A stretch of 64,000 nucleotides of DNA from Jezberella montanilacus (GCF_003003055.1 NZ_PVTV01000013.1:124001-188000), one strand, 5' to 3'; positions 44,614 through 54,130 are shown, counted from the first letter of the stretch. The notes: generated by a model not told the origin, from the sequence alone. Made by a program: numbers and translations.

Positions 44614-46372
44614 GGATCCAGCTATTCGCCGCCAACTGATGTGGTTGATCCTGCCAGCGTTGTTGCTAGTGCTCGTCGCACCCCTCGTTCTCGATACTTA
44701 TACGATCAATATTTTGATCCGAGCATTGTTTTTTGCAATGCTGGCCCTCACGGTGGATGTGCTTTGGGGTTATACCGGTTACTTGACGTTTGGCCAGTCA
44801 GCCTTTTTCGGGGCCGGCGCTTACGCCGCTGGCCTGGTGTTTACTCACTTAGGCTTTGGGCCTGGCTATGTTCTGCTTGCTGCCTTCCTGGCGGTGGTCG
44901 CAGCCTTACTCATCGGCTTGATCACAGGTTGGCTATCCTTCTATCACGGCTCTACCCCACTGTACGCGTCGGTTATTTCCCTCGTATTGCCAATCGTACT
45001 CACTCAGGTGCTGTTTTCTGGCGGCACGTTCACCGGCTCAAGTTCAGGCTTAACAGGATACGAAGCACCCGATCTGGAGCTGGAAACCTGGTTTCGCTTG
45101 GTGGGTTCTGCACTGGTCGTTTTAACGGCCTTCACATGTTTATTTTTGCGTAGTGACGGTGGTCGGATTTTGTCTGCCATTCGAGATAATGAGACGCGCT
45201 GTTCCTATCTGGGAATCGACATTTCACGCTACAAAATCTATTTACTAATTGCCACCGGCATCATTGCGTCGCTCGCTGGATTTGGTTATGCAAGCTTTAG
45301 CGGAGTCGTTGCACCCGAGCTGGCTGGTTTTGTGTTTGGTACCGAAGTCATTATCTGGGTCGCACTGGGCGGACGCGGTACGATCATGGGACCAGTCTTA
45401 GGTGCTGTTTTAATTGACTGGAGCAGCGCCTACTTAAGCGGGAATCTACCTTATGTCTGGAAACTTTTTTTGGGTATCGCTTTTGTTCTGGTGATTGTAC
45501 TTCTACCCAAAGGGCTACTACCTGCGATATTGAAATGGTTCCGGAAAATTAACGACGCAACTCAGCAGCCCAAGACCGTGCGCTTGGTTCTGGCTGATAC
45601 CACTCAACCTGCGGGGCTCTATACCGGTCTGGCAATAGAGCTCAAGGGTGTCGCGAAAAGTTTTGGTAGTCTTAACGTCTTGTCAGACATTACCTTCTCG
45701 GCGAGAGCTGGCGAGCTAGTCAGCTTGATAGGCCCTAACGGGGCAGGCAAGACAACGTTAATGCGCTGTATCAGCGATGGGGCTGAGCGGGGTGGTGGCA
45801 CGATCTATATTCAAGGGCACGACATTAAACTAGCCCCCCCTCATCAGTGCGTGCAATTTGGCCTCGGTCGCAAATTTCAGACTGCAACCGTTTTCGATAG
45901 TCTGACCGTTGCGGAATGTCTACGGATTGCTCGAACCCGAATTGAGACGCCCTCTTTCTCGACCCGAAGCACTGAGTTACACCTGCCCTCTTATGCGCTC
46001 GAAGTACTGCGTGCAACAGAACTGGATCAAAAACTGGACGTTGTGACCAATACGCTATCACACGGCGAAAAGCAGGCGCTAGAGTTGGCCATGGTTCTGG
46101 CGCTTGAGCCTCGTGTGGTCTTACTTGATGAGCCAACTGCTGGCTTGTCGCAAAGCGAACGCAGTCTGATTGGTCGTATCTTGGTTGATCTGACCAGCCG
46201 CTTTGGCTTGTGTTTATTGCTGGTTGAGCATGATCTTGATTTTGTCAGAGAGATTTCCAGCCGTATCGTCGTCCTGCATCAGGGCCGTTTGGTGATGGAA
46301 GGTACAGTGCGCGAAGTAGTTGATTCGGATCTCGTCAAAACGATCTATTCAGGAAGTCTCGGCCATGCGTGA
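44606..46372 (+). CDS. Fused LivM permease-LivG ATPase
   Basis: This 588-residue protein joins two components that are separate in the usual Liv system. Residues 1-about 315 are a LivM-type permease (LTVDVLWGYTGYLTFGQSAFFG). Residues about 340-588 are an ABC ATPase with Walker [14 protein letters not shown], signature LSHGEKQALELAM, Walker B VVLLDEPTAG and the H-loop VEHDLDF. The fusion fixes one permease and one ATPase per chain. GTG start at 44606, overlapping the LivH stop by eight bases, and an eight-base overlap with the next gene. Confidence 0.92.
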   Translation: MIKDPAIRRQLMWLILPALLLVLVAPLVLDTYTINILIRALFFAMLALTVDVLWGYTGYLTFGQSAFFGAGAYAAGLVFTHLGFGPGYVLLAAFLAVVAALLIGLITGWLSFYHGSTPLYASVISLVLPIVLTQVLFSGGTFTGSSSGLTGYEAPDLELETWFRLVGSALVVLTAFTCLFLRSDGGRILSAIRDNETRCSYLGIDISRYKIYLLIATGIIASLAGFGYASFSGVVAPELAGFVFGTEVIIWVALGGRGTIMGPVLGAVLIDWSSAYLSGNLPYVWKLFLGIAFVLVIVLLPKGLLPAILKWFRKINDATQQPKTVRLVLADTTQPAGLYTGLAIELKGVAKSFGSLNVLSDITFSARAGELVSLIGPNGAGKTTLMRCISDGAERGGGTIYIQGHDIKLAPPHQCVQFGLGRKFQTATVFDSLTVAECLRIARTRIETPSFSTRSTELHLPSYALEVLRATELDQKLDVVTNTLSHGEKQALELAMVLALEPRVVLLDEPTAGLSQSERSLIGRILVDLTSRFGLCLLLVEHDLDFVREISSRIVVLHQGRLVMEGTVREVVDSDLVKTIYSGSLGHA

Positions 46373-47099
46373 ACCTACTGCGTTAAAGGCCCACCCCGCC
46401 CACGCTCTCCAACTCGTCGATGTAACGAGCGGCTACGGCGCTTTGATGGTTTTACGTGACGTTAACCTTTCTGTTCCCGCGGGATCGATTGTCGCTCTGC
46501 TGGGAAAAAATGGCGTCGGCAAAACCACGCTGTTGAAATCAATTTTGGGCTTCTTGCCAAAACAGCGGGGAGCTGTGTTGTTAAACGATCGTGATGTGAC
46601 GACACTACCTGCTTATCAGGTCGCTCGCCAAAACGTCTCTTACACCCCGCAAGAACAAGCTCTATTTGCCGATTTAAGTATCAGAGATAACCTGCGGCTG
46701 GGGTTATCACGCGATACTCTGCTTGAAGAGCGGATAGAGGCAATCTATGATTTATTTCCCTTTTTGCGCGAGCGATTACGCCAGCTTGCGGGCACATTAT
46801 CTGGGGGTGAACAAAAAATGTTACTGGTTGCCAGAGCCTTACTTAGCCGCCCCAAACTGATGTTGATCGATGAGATTACTGAGGGGCTTCAACCATCTGT
46901 TATCGAGCGCGTAGCCAACGCTTTGCGCACAGAGCGCCAGCAGCACGGTACTGCTATGCTGCTTGTTGAACAGAATGTCGAATTCGCACTCAATCTTGCA
47001 GACTATTTCGTCGTACTTAAACGCGGTGAAGTTGTCGCTTCAGGCTCTGCCAACGACACAGGGGCACGAGCAACGATAGAAGCTCAGCTCAATATCTAG
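46365..47099 (+). CDS. ABC transporter ATP-binding protein, LivF type
   Basis: This 244-residue ABC ATPase has Walker A LLGKNGVGKTTLLKSI, Q-loop YTPQEQALFADLS, signature LSGGEQKMLLVARAL, Walker B LMLIDEITEG (Glu-Ile where the second ATPase of Liv systems usually has Glu-Pro) and H-loop VEQNVEF. Start is set at ATG 46365 with AGGAAG upstream; an in-frame start at 46320 lies deep in the previous gene. It completes the importer with the fused permease-ATPase. Confidence 0.93.
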   Translation: MREPTALKAHPAHALQLVDVTSGYGALMVLRDVNLSVPAGSIVALLGKNGVGKTTLLKSILGFLPKQRGAVLLNDRDVTTLPAYQVARQNVSYTPQEQALFADLSIRDNLRLGLSRDTLLEERIEAIYDLFPFLRERLRQLAGTLSGGEQKMLLVARALLSRPKLMLIDEITEGLQPSVIERVANALRTERQQHGTAMLLVEQNVEFALNLADYFVVLKRGEVVASGSANDTGARATIEAQLNI

Positions 47100-47128
47100 A
47101 CGATGCACCGATCAATTAACATCCATAC

Positions 47129-48295
47129 ATGTCTAGCGTCTTATCCTCCTTACAAAGTGATTTTCAAACAACCGACACGTGGCGGGTAGGCGTATTGTTT
47201 TCACGCTCTGGGGTCACCGCTATCTCAGAGAGCGAGCATTTTTTCGGAACTGTCCTCGCGATTGAAGAGATCAATGAAGCAGGCGGCATACTAGGCCGTA
47301 TGATCGAACCGATTGCGCTCGATCCCAAATCTGAACCAGCCCAATACCGCTCCTGTGCGGAGCAACTGCTTTTAGACGAGGGTATAAGCGTGCTCTTTGG
47401 CTGCTCGACGTCATCGTCGCGCAAGGCCGTGCTGCCAGTGATTGAGCGCTGCAATGGTTTGCTTTGGTATTGTTCTTTATACGAAGGGTTTGAGTTTTCT
47501 CCCAATGTCATCTACACGGGTGCTGCGCCTAACCAAAATAGCCTGCAGCTTGCCGCATACCTGCTAAAACACGGTTATCGAAAATGGCATCTTATCGGCT
47601 CTGACTATATCTACCCGCGGGAATCCAATCGAATCATGCGGGATGTTGTCGAGCAGCAAGACGGTGAAATCACTGCTGAAATGTACTTCCCAACTAACGC
47701 GAACACAGGCGAATTGGCTCGGGCAGTAGAGGCAATCAAAATTGCCCAGCCGGACGTTGTCTTTTCAACCTTAGTCGGAAGACCGGGACGGGAATTTTAT
47801 CGACTCTATCGAGAGCTTGGTATCGACCCGAACAAGACTCCAATAGCGAGTTTGACTATGGCTGAAGGCGAGCTTGAACTGATCGACACAAAACTTTGTG
47901 AAGGACACATTACGTCTGCAACTTACTTCAGTTCGATCCAGAGCCCAGCCAATCAAAAGTTCGTTGATGCATTTCGGCGCAGGTTCGGTTTGGCCAGTCC
48001 AGTAAGCCTGTGGGCAGAGGGTGCCTACAGTCAGGTTCACCTCTTTGCACGGGCATTGCAACGCGCTGGTTCGCTAGACACGCAGAAACTAGTGCAGGCG
48101 GCCCTTGAAGTCGATTTTGAAGCGCCCTCGGGATATCTCAAGCTGGATCCTGACAATCAGCACGCGTGGTTGCGGCCACGTATCGGTAAAGTCAGCAGTA
48201 AAGGTGGCTTTGAAATTATTTGGGAGGCACCGGCAACCATCAAGCCAGACCCCTACTTGACCCTATATGGCATGACAGATCTCTTTGTGCCATAG
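47129..48295 (+). CDS. amiC: AmiC-like cytoplasmic amide sensor
   Basis: This 388-residue type I binding-protein fold has no signal peptide (starts Met-Ser-Ser-Val-Leu and moves into RVGVLFSRSGVTAISESEHF). Length and motifs (EEINEAGGILGR, WYCSLYEGFE, GSDYIYPRESNR) match P. aeruginosa AmiC, which binds amides and sequesters AmiR. Placement immediately before an ANTAR gene supports this. The symbol is by analogy; ligand preference is unknown. Confidence 0.85.
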   Translation: MSSVLSSLQSDFQTTDTWRVGVLFSRSGVTAISESEHFFGTVLAIEEINEAGGILGRMIEPIALDPKSEPAQYRSCAEQLLLDEGISVLFGCSTSSSRKAVLPVIERCNGLLWYCSLYEGFEFSPNVIYTGAAPNQNSLQLAAYLLKHGYRKWHLIGSDYIYPRESNRIMRDVVEQQDGEITAEMYFPTNANTGELARAVEAIKIAQPDVVFSTLVGRPGREFYRLYRELGIDPNKTPIASLTMAEGELELIDTKLCEGHITSATYFSSIQSPANQKFVDAFRRRFGLASPVSLWAEGAYSQVHLFARALQRAGSLDTQKLVQAALEVDFEAPSGYLKLDPDNQHAWLRPRIGKVSSKGGFEIIWEAPATIKPDPYLTLYGMTDLFVP

Positions 48296-48302
48296 TCTGA
48301 CC

Positions 48303-48914
48303 ATGAACATTGGAATCAAGCGACTTTTTGAGGATTTACGTGGCACGCGGGTGATCGTGATTCATCCTGAGGGTGCCGAATGTAGTGTGCTTGTCAACCA
48401 ATTAAAAAGGTTTGGCTGTCGAGTGAGCACTGTTTGGCCCTGCCCTCCCGAGCCACCCAGAGACAGTGAGGTCATTTTTGTTTTGATACCTGCCGAAGCT
48501 GGCACGACGCATTTCTGGAGTGTCGTTGATTGCGACGCGGTGATCGTTGCCCTAGTGGAATACGAAAATCCTACGATACTCAAAGGCATCATCGATATCA
48601 ACGCACAAGCAGTGATTAACAAGCCGTTCAGACCAACCGGCATTCTTAGCACGTTGATCCTGGCGAGGGCCAACAAGGGCTATCAAGACCGCTTGCTGGT
48701 GAAGATCAAAAAACTAGAAGAAAATTTAAGGTCTCGGAGAGAGATCGAAAGAGCCGTCAAAATACTGGCTGAACGGCATGGGCTCACGGATATTCAGGCT
48801 TACGAGCAGATCCGTCGTCAAGCGACACACAAGAGGATTTCAATCTCGGAACTATGTGCGGTCATTAACAGCGCGAGTTCAGTTTTAGACGGTCTTTGGC
48901 CAATCGACAGTTAA
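48303..48914 (+). CDS. amiR: AmiR-like ANTAR transcription antiterminator
   Basis: This 203-residue protein has a pseudo-receiver domain (about 1-120), a coiled-coil linker and a C-terminal ANTAR domain (about 140-200: EIERAVKILAERHG, then QAYEQIRRQATHKRISISELC). ANTAR proteins bind stem-loop pairs in leader RNA and stop terminator formation. In P. aeruginosa, free AmiR allows amiE transcription. ATG at 48303, seven bases after amiC, with a TTG alternative at 48285. It probably acts on the terminator at 41616-41659, which would make the operon self-controlling. Confidence 0.85.
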   Translation: MNIGIKRLFEDLRGTRVIVIHPEGAECSVLVNQLKRFGCRVSTVWPCPPEPPRDSEVIFVLIPAEAGTTHFWSVVDCDAVIVALVEYENPTILKGIIDINAQAVINKPFRPTGILSTLILARANKGYQDRLLVKIKKLEENLRSRREIERAVKILAERHGLTDIQAYEQIRRQATHKRISISELCAVINSASSVLDGLWPIDS

Positions 48915-48946
48915 GTCAACAACCTAAACGCAACCCCAGCGCCAAC

Positions 48947-49405
48947 TCACGTCAAGTCATTGCCTTTGACCGCTTTTTTTGGCCGCTCGCGCGTGAACAG
49001 CAGTTCGTACTCGGCTTCTAAAATTGCGTAATCAGCTTTTAAGACTTTAAGCCTTCGATTGAGCTCATCCGCCAGATCCATTTTCTCTTCGCTCAAAGAC
49101 TCGTATTGAGATTTAACGTAGACGAGCTCGTGATCGAGCTCTCTCAATTGTGCGCCCAAGTCGACTTCATCAACATCCGAGTCTTCATCCAAGCTTAAGG
49201 ACCAGAATACTTGGTAGAGAAAACATGCAGTCACTAACAAAACAAACGTAACCGCCAAGCCTTTCTTCTGGTCACCCGCAATTAATACTGCAACCAGCGA
49301 CACAATCCACACGAACAAGAATGTCAATCTTGCCGACCAGAGTAGCCAGTTAAGCCCGCTGTCATAACGGCCCTTACCCCTGCGCCGTTTAGGTTGTCGT
49401 GCCAT
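48947..49405 (-). CDS. Membrane protein with C-terminal coiled coil
   Basis: This 152-residue protein has a basic start (ARQPKRRRGKGR), two hydrophobic segments (about 24-43 and 49-70) and then an acidic, heptad-rich C-terminus (about 85-140) predicted by eye to form a coiled coil. I do not recognise a family. It starts 29 bases after the marC stop on the same strand and may be co-transcribed. Function unknown. Confidence 0.6.
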   Translation of the reverse strand: MARQPKRRRGKGRYDSGLNWLLWSARLTFLFVWIVSLVAVLIAGDQKKGLAVTFVLLVTACFLYQVFWSLSLDEDSDVDEVDLGAQLRELDHELVYVKSQYESLSEEKMDLADELNRRLKVLKADYAILEAEYELLFTRERPKKAVKGNDLT

Positions 49406-49434
49406 CGCCCAATTCGCTCCTCTTTTTTAACAGG

Positions 49435-50160
49435 TCAACCAAACGAACGCGAGGGTAATTCCTTAATGACTTCTAAAAGCAAGCCATGCAATCCACCCCA
49501 TACAATCTGGACACCAATCGCCAGCAGGATAAAGGCAAACAGGCGAGTTAGCACATTGGTGCCGTTTTCACCCAAAAGTCGCTCGACGTCAGCTGCTTTC
49601 CAATACGCAATATAAACCGCGACTGACACGGCGAGAACCCCAAGCAGCGCCCCAATAATCGAGGATAGCTCTCTTTCAAGGTTGAAAACAGAATCAACGC
49701 TGAAGATAGAGGATTGCGTTCGACTGGCAACCAGGGCAATCGCAGTTGCAATGGAGCCGGGTCCGACCGTCAAGGGCAGCGTTAACGGGTAAAAAGTATG
49801 TCTGAGTGCTGTGGCATCATTGATACGAACAACGCCACCTGGCTCATCAGCTGATTTCGGTGCCTGATTAAGCAAATTCCAACCCATGGTCGCGACAACG
49901 GCTCCGCCAGCGATTTGAAGGATGGGTAAGGACACGCCAAAAAAGAGCAACAGCTTGGGGCCAATCATCATGCTTGCAAGCATCAAAATGCAGCTGTTGA
50001 TCCCGACTGTTTTGGCAAGCTTTCTTTTAACGTCGGGGCTGCAATCGCTCACCAGACTTAAAAAGATCGGGGCACCCCCCAAAGGATTAACAATGGGGAA
50101 CATCGTCGCGAAAACCGTGACGAAAACAGTAAGTGAATCGTTGATAAATTCCAAGAGCAA
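49435..50160 (-). CDS. MarC-family membrane protein
   Basis: This 241-residue protein has six likely membrane segments. Family motifs are FPIVNPLGGAPIFLSLV near the start and FLPLTLPLTVGPGSIATAIAL (quoted here as LTLPLTVGPGSIATAIA) in the middle. MarC/YchE proteins are often named NAAT transporters, but their real substrates are mostly unknown, and MarC is not needed for multiple antibiotic resistance. ATG at 50160, with a 189-base gap from the divergent DUF2244 gene. Confidence 0.88.
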   Translation of the reverse strand: MLLEFINDSLTVFVTVFATMFPIVNPLGGAPIFLSLVSDCSPDVKRKLAKTVGINSCILMLASMMIGPKLLLFFGVSLPILQIAGGAVVATMGWNLLNQAPKSADEPGGVVRINDATALRHTFYPLTLPLTVGPGSIATAIALVASRTQSSIFSVDSVFNLERELSSIIGALLGVLAVSVAVYIAYWKAADVERLLGENGTNVLTRLFAFILLAIGVQIVWGGLHGLLLEVIKELPSRSFG

Positions 50161-50349
50161 GCACCTGAGATAGTTAAGTTAATTGGGCACAACTATACCG
50201 CTAGAAAGATGGATGCCCCTGAAGGCGTTAGGCTTAAGCGCTTTCGACTCGTCCCTGCTGTTATAAATCCATTGGTTTGAATAATTTGCTGTGATGGACC
50301 ACAAAAAAGGTTGATTGCGATGAGTAACAAATTGATGGATTGACGGGTC

Positions 50350-50778
50350 ATGAAGATTTGGCGAACCAAGCGTAATTGCTCTCTCACCCCAAAGCAGTTA
50401 AGCGTTTTCTACGCGCTTCTGGTGGGCGTTTCACTGTCAGTGGGAATTGGCTTTTTTATCGCTGGCATTTGGGTCGTGCCTATCTTCAGCACGATTGAAG
50501 TGACTGCCGTCACAATCGGCTTTTTGGTTTATTCGCGCCATGCACTGGACTTTGAAGAGATCCAGATCGACGGCACCAAGCTGATCGTCAAAAAATTCAT
50601 TGGCTATCAAGAACGTATTTACGAGTTCAATACACTGTGGACGGAACTAACGATTCCCCCAAGAAACAGTAAGGTGTTTCGACTGTCTGAAGCAGCACAA
50701 ACAGTCGAAGTCGGCCAATTTGTGCCGCGCGAGCAATTACGGTTTTTTATCGCCGAGTTACGCAGACACTTGAAGTAA
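50350..50778 (+). CDS. DUF2244 membrane protein
   Basis: This 142-residue protein has two membrane segments (about 20-40 and 47-66) followed by a soluble C-terminal part with LRFFIAELRRHLK at the end. The pattern, NCSLTPKQLSVFYALL, then the EVTAVTIGFLVYSRHALDFE core, fits DUF2244. Members often stand near cytochrome oxidase genes, but none are here. It converges on the SDR gene with three bases between stops. The 189-base gap 50161-50349 shows no gene. Confidence 0.75.
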   Translation: MKIWRTKRNCSLTPKQLSVFYALLVGVSLSVGIGFFIAGIWVVPIFSTIEVTAVTIGFLVYSRHALDFEEIQIDGTKLIVKKFIGYQERIYEFNTLWTELTIPPRNSKVFRLSEAAQTVEVGQFVPREQLRFFIAELRRHLK

Positions 50779-50781
50779 CGC

Positions 50782-51540
50782 TTACTTCGGCGCCAATCTG
50801 ATCGCACCATCCAGCCGGATAGTCTCACCGTTGATCATCTCATTGGTCATGATCGACAGCACAAGTTTCGCATAATCCTCTGGACGACCCAACCGTGAAG
50901 GGAAAGGGATATTCGAAGCAAGAGAATCCTGCACCTCTTGCGACATACCAAAAATCATAGGGGTACCAAAAATGCCTGGGGCAATCGTGACACAGCGCAC
51001 GCCAAAGCCTGCAAGGTCACGCGCGATAGGCAGCGTCATCCCGACAACGCCACCTTTGGATGCAGAGTAGGCTGCTTGCCCGATCTGACCCTCATAGGCG
51101 GCAACCGAAGCAGTGTTGATTAGCACACCGCGTTCGCCAGTCGACTCGGGATCGTTTTTGCACATCGCCTCAGCAGCAAGTCTGGCCATGTTGAAGGATC
51201 CAATCAAATTGATCGTCACAACCTTTTTGAACAAATCCAGATCATGAGCGCCTTGCTTGCCCACGATCCGCGACGCGGGGGCAATACCAGCGCAGTTGAC
51301 CAGGCCCATGAGCTTGCCCATTTCAACGGCGCTAGCCACAACGGCTTGACCGTCCGCCTGGCTGGTGACGTCGCAGTGGACATAGCGCTGCTTTAACTCA
51401 GCGGCGAGCGCTTGCCCTGCCTCATCCTGCAAATCAGCAATCACCACATGAGCACCGTTAGCGGTCAACATGCGGGCGGTACCAGCACCCAAACCAGAAG
51501 CACCGCCGGTGACAATGAAAACCTTATTTGCAATATCCAT
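50782..51540 (-). CDS. SDR oxidoreductase, 3-hydroxyacyl-CoA dehydrogenase type
   Basis: This 252-residue short-chain dehydrogenase has the NAD motif VTGGASGLGAGTARML, the acidic residue of an NAD-specific enzyme in VVIADLQ, NTASVAAYEGQIGQAAYSASK with catalytic Ser-Tyr-Lys, and PGIFGTPM. The overall pattern matches the HSD17B10/type II 3-hydroxyacyl-CoA dehydrogenase group of fatty-acid and branched-chain acid breakdown. It stands alone, so its exact substrate is not shown. Confidence 0.88.
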   Translation of the reverse strand: MDIANKVFIVTGGASGLGAGTARMLTANGAHVVIADLQDEAGQALAAELKQRYVHCDVTSQADGQAVVASAVEMGKLMGLVNCAGIAPASRIVGKQGAHDLDLFKKVVTINLIGSFNMARLAAEAMCKNDPESTGERGVLINTASVAAYEGQIGQAAYSASKGGVVGMTLPIARDLAGFGVRCVTIAPGIFGTPMIFGMSQEVQDSLASNIPFPSRLGRPEDYAKLVLSIMTNEMINGETIRLDGAIRLAPK

Positions 51541-51579
51541 GATTAATCCAACTAAAGTGAAGGTAAGACGGGATAGTAA

Positions 51580-52386
51580 TCAATTCGTTTGGCTGAGTTT
51601 TTGACCAAGCCCGTAGCTTGCGATGAGAACGCCCATCACGACGGCACCAAACCAGAGCTCTTTCCCTGTGCGCCAGGTTTCAAAATCGGGCAAGGTAGCC
51701 CCAGCGATATTCAGAACCGCGACAAGAATGCTGACGCTTGCGACAGACAATGCCATCACGCGTGAAGCAATCCGGGCAGTTTGGTCTGATCGCGTGATCA
51801 GGTTCGCAATAAACAGCCCGTTAATGCCGTCGGTGATTAACATACCGACTACAAAAACGAGAGCAAAGACCAGGGCGAGTTGCCATCGCTGGTATTCAAG
51901 CGCGATGACGGCAAAGAGTGACGCCTGACTCAGGGTATCAAAAGACAGAGCGAATAACGCACCCACCGCGAGCATGGCATAAGGGCTACGCACATTAAGT
52001 AGCTTGGCAAACCACCGGTAGCGCCAGCCGCGCAAGCTGACTAGCTCAGTATTTGGGGTATGCAAAACGCCATGGATGTTCGCAATTGCGAGGGCGAGCA
52101 AGATGGATACTGATGTCCATGTGCCGAAGCCATCCAACCAATCGGGTAATTTAATGTCTCGGGTAAGCGTCGCGGCACTAACAGAGATCGGGACGATAAT
52201 TAAGCCATGCCCTAACGAGAAAAGGAAACCGGCATATTTTGCTAGTTTCGGGCTATCTTTGTGGTTGTACCGCGTCAAACCGTCGATTGCAGCCAAATGG
52301 TCTGCATCAAAACCATGGCGCATCCCAAGCAATAAGACCAAGATGGCAACACTTAACAGATCTGCAGGGTGCGCAAGACTATTCAT
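51580..52386 (-). CDS. Nickel/cobalt permease of the HoxN/NixA family
   Basis: This 268-residue membrane protein has about eight hydrophobic segments. The metal-selectivity signature RHGFDADHLAAID is in the second segment, and FSLGHGLIIV is a second family signature. ATG at 52386 is used; a TTG ten codons upstream is possible. It lies 39 bases after the SDR start region on the same strand, but no urease or hydrogenase genes are seen near, so the user of the metal is unknown. Confidence 0.9.
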   Translation of the reverse strand: MNSLAHPADLLSVAILVLLLGMRHGFDADHLAAIDGLTRYNHKDSPKLAKYAGFLFSLGHGLIIVPISVSAATLTRDIKLPDWLDGFGTWTSVSILLALAIANIHGVLHTPNTELVSLRGWRYRWFAKLLNVRSPYAMLAVGALFALSFDTLSQASLFAVIALEYQRWQLALVFALVFVVGMLITDGINGLFIANLITRSDQTARIASRVMALSVASVSILVAVLNIAGATLPDFETWRTGKELWFGAVVMGVLIASYGLGQKLSQTN

Positions 52387-52491
52387 GAACCCGCTCAATG
52401 GCAATTTTTGGATCAAGCGATACAGTAAATAATAGTGCTGAATAAGTCTAGCTAATTTGATGAAAAGCCCTACTCGAACCTTACAAAGTTA

Positions 52492-52932
52492 ATGCTCAAA
52501 AACACCAATATGATGCAGATAAAACCTTTTTCTCAAGCGAATACCGATACAGTCATTGAGCTGTGGAACCTCTGCGGGCTAACACGATCGTGGAACAATC
52601 CACGACTGGATATTGAACGCAAATTAACTGTCAAGCCAGAGTGGTTTCTGGTCGGTGAAGTCAATCAAGCAATCGTCGCCAGCGTGATGTTTGGCTATGA
52701 AGGCCACCGGGGCTGGGTGAATTACTTGGCTGTCCACCCTTCGCATCAACGAAAAGGCTACGCCAGGCAACTGATGGCCTATGGCGAACAGTTACTTGAG
52801 GCCTCGGGCTGCCCCAAACTAAGCTTGCAAATTCGGGCGACCAATAGTCAGGTCGTCGCCTTTTATGAAAGCCTGGGCTACAAACAGGACGAAGTCATCA
52901 GCATGGGTAAGCGTTTGATTACAGACGAATAA
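52492..52932 (+). CDS. GNAT-family acetyltransferase (YpeA-like)
   Basis: This 146-residue acetyltransferase contains the acetyl-CoA motif VHPSHQRKGYARQLM and YLAVHP, plus AFYESLGYKQDE near the end. The pattern WNLCGLTRSWNNP early and SLQIRATNSQVVAFYE late matches the YpeA/SnoK-type group. The start could be ATG 52492, 52510 or 52513; none has a strong ribosome site. Acceptor unknown. It is followed by the NHL protein gene after 93 bases. Confidence 0.82.
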   Translation: MLKNTNMMQIKPFSQANTDTVIELWNLCGLTRSWNNPRLDIERKLTVKPEWFLVGEVNQAIVASVMFGYEGHRGWVNYLAVHPSHQRKGYARQLMAYGEQLLEASGCPKLSLQIRATNSQVVAFYESLGYKQDEVISMGKRLITDE

Positions 52933-53025
52933 AGACCAACGTATCGACAGCGCGTTTTTATACTTTCATTTGGTCTTTTGCGTTACGCTTGTCACCACAA
53001 TGACAACCATAACGGAGACTTCAAC

Positions 53026-54120
53026 ATGAAATCATTGCTCGTCACAGCCTTAATGGCCGTCAGTACGACGACTTTCGCCCAAGCGGGTGTACCAGAGATC
53101 CCTTTTGACTCAGTGCCCAACCCTCTCGTCATGCCCAAAGATATGCATCTGGGCGAGGTGAGCGGTGTTGCAGTCAATTCAAAGGGTCACATTTTTGTAC
53201 TACACCGCGGGGCAACGAGTGGGCCAGCCTTCTCAGCAGCAGCGTCGCAACTGCTCGAATTCGATGGTAAGGGTCAATTTATCAGAGAGGTCGGTAAGGG
53301 CCTTTACGCCTGGTCTTATGCCCATATGGTTCGAATCGACAAGGATGACAATATCTGGGTAACTGACAAAGGCTCAGACATGGTGATCAGTTTTGATCCT
53401 GCTGGTCGCGTGCGCATGGTGTTCGGTCGCAAACAAGAGGCTTCAGACAAAGAAACAGGGCCACTTGAACATCCCAACCCACCACTTAAGGCAGAGGTCG
53501 GCAAGTTCAGGCAAGTCACTGACGTGGCTTGGGATCCACAAGGCGATTTGTTTATCAGTGACGGCTACGTTAACTCACGTGTGGCCAAGGCCGACAAAAA
53601 CGGCAATTGGTTGATGTCTTGGGGTGATCGCGGGCAAAAGCAGGGTGAGTTTCATACGCCTCACAGCATCGCAGCTGATGCAAATGGCAATATCTACGTT
53701 GCCGACCGAGGCAACAGACGTATTCAGGTATTCGACAGCAACGGCAAGTTCCAGCGTGAAATGAAAATCGATGTGCCGTTCGATCCAAAAATCCAACCTG
53801 CCATTGGCGATGTGCCAGACATCTCGAAAAAAGATGATCCCGCGATGATCAATAAGGTTCAGATGCCGGGTTCGCCTTGGTCGCTTTGCATTACAACTGG
53901 GCCGAAACCAGTGATGTTCGTCTCCGATGCTTACCCAGGACGTATCTACAAGATGACGTTAGACGGCACTGTGTTGGGTGTTCTCGGGCAGTCTGGCAAA
54001 CAGCTGAAGCAATTTGGCTGGATCCATGCGATTGCATGTCCCAATGAAAACACACTATATGTCGGTGAACTTTTAAATTGGCGAGTGCAGAAACTGCTTT
54101 TGCACCCGACCAAAAAATAA
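53026..54120 (+). CDS. Exported NHL-repeat beta-propeller protein
   Basis: This 364-residue protein has a signal peptide (about 1-20, ending FAQA). The mature part is a beta-propeller of NHL repeats, visible as repeating blocks such as GEVSGVAVNSKGHIFVL, DVAWDPQGDLFISDGY, SIAADANGNIYVADRGNRR and ending KLLLHP. Peptidyl-glycine lyase-like and SGL-like proteins share the fold, but no metal set was identified. ATG at 53026 with GGAGA seven bases upstream; the frame continues upstream without homology. Confidence 0.82.
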   Translation: MKSLLVTALMAVSTTTFAQAGVPEIPFDSVPNPLVMPKDMHLGEVSGVAVNSKGHIFVLHRGATSGPAFSAAASQLLEFDGKGQFIREVGKGLYAWSYAHMVRIDKDDNIWVTDKGSDMVISFDPAGRVRMVFGRKQEASDKETGPLEHPNPPLKAEVGKFRQVTDVAWDPQGDLFISDGYVNSRVAKADKNGNWLMSWGDRGQKQGEFHTPHSIAADANGNIYVADRGNRRIQVFDSNGKFQREMKIDVPFDPKIQPAIGDVPDISKKDDPAMINKVQMPGSPWSLCITTGPKPVMFVSDAYPGRIYKMTLDGTVLGVLGQSGKQLKQFGWIHAIACPNENTLYVGELLNWRVQKLLLHPTKK

Positions 54121-54130
54121 GCAATCGAGA

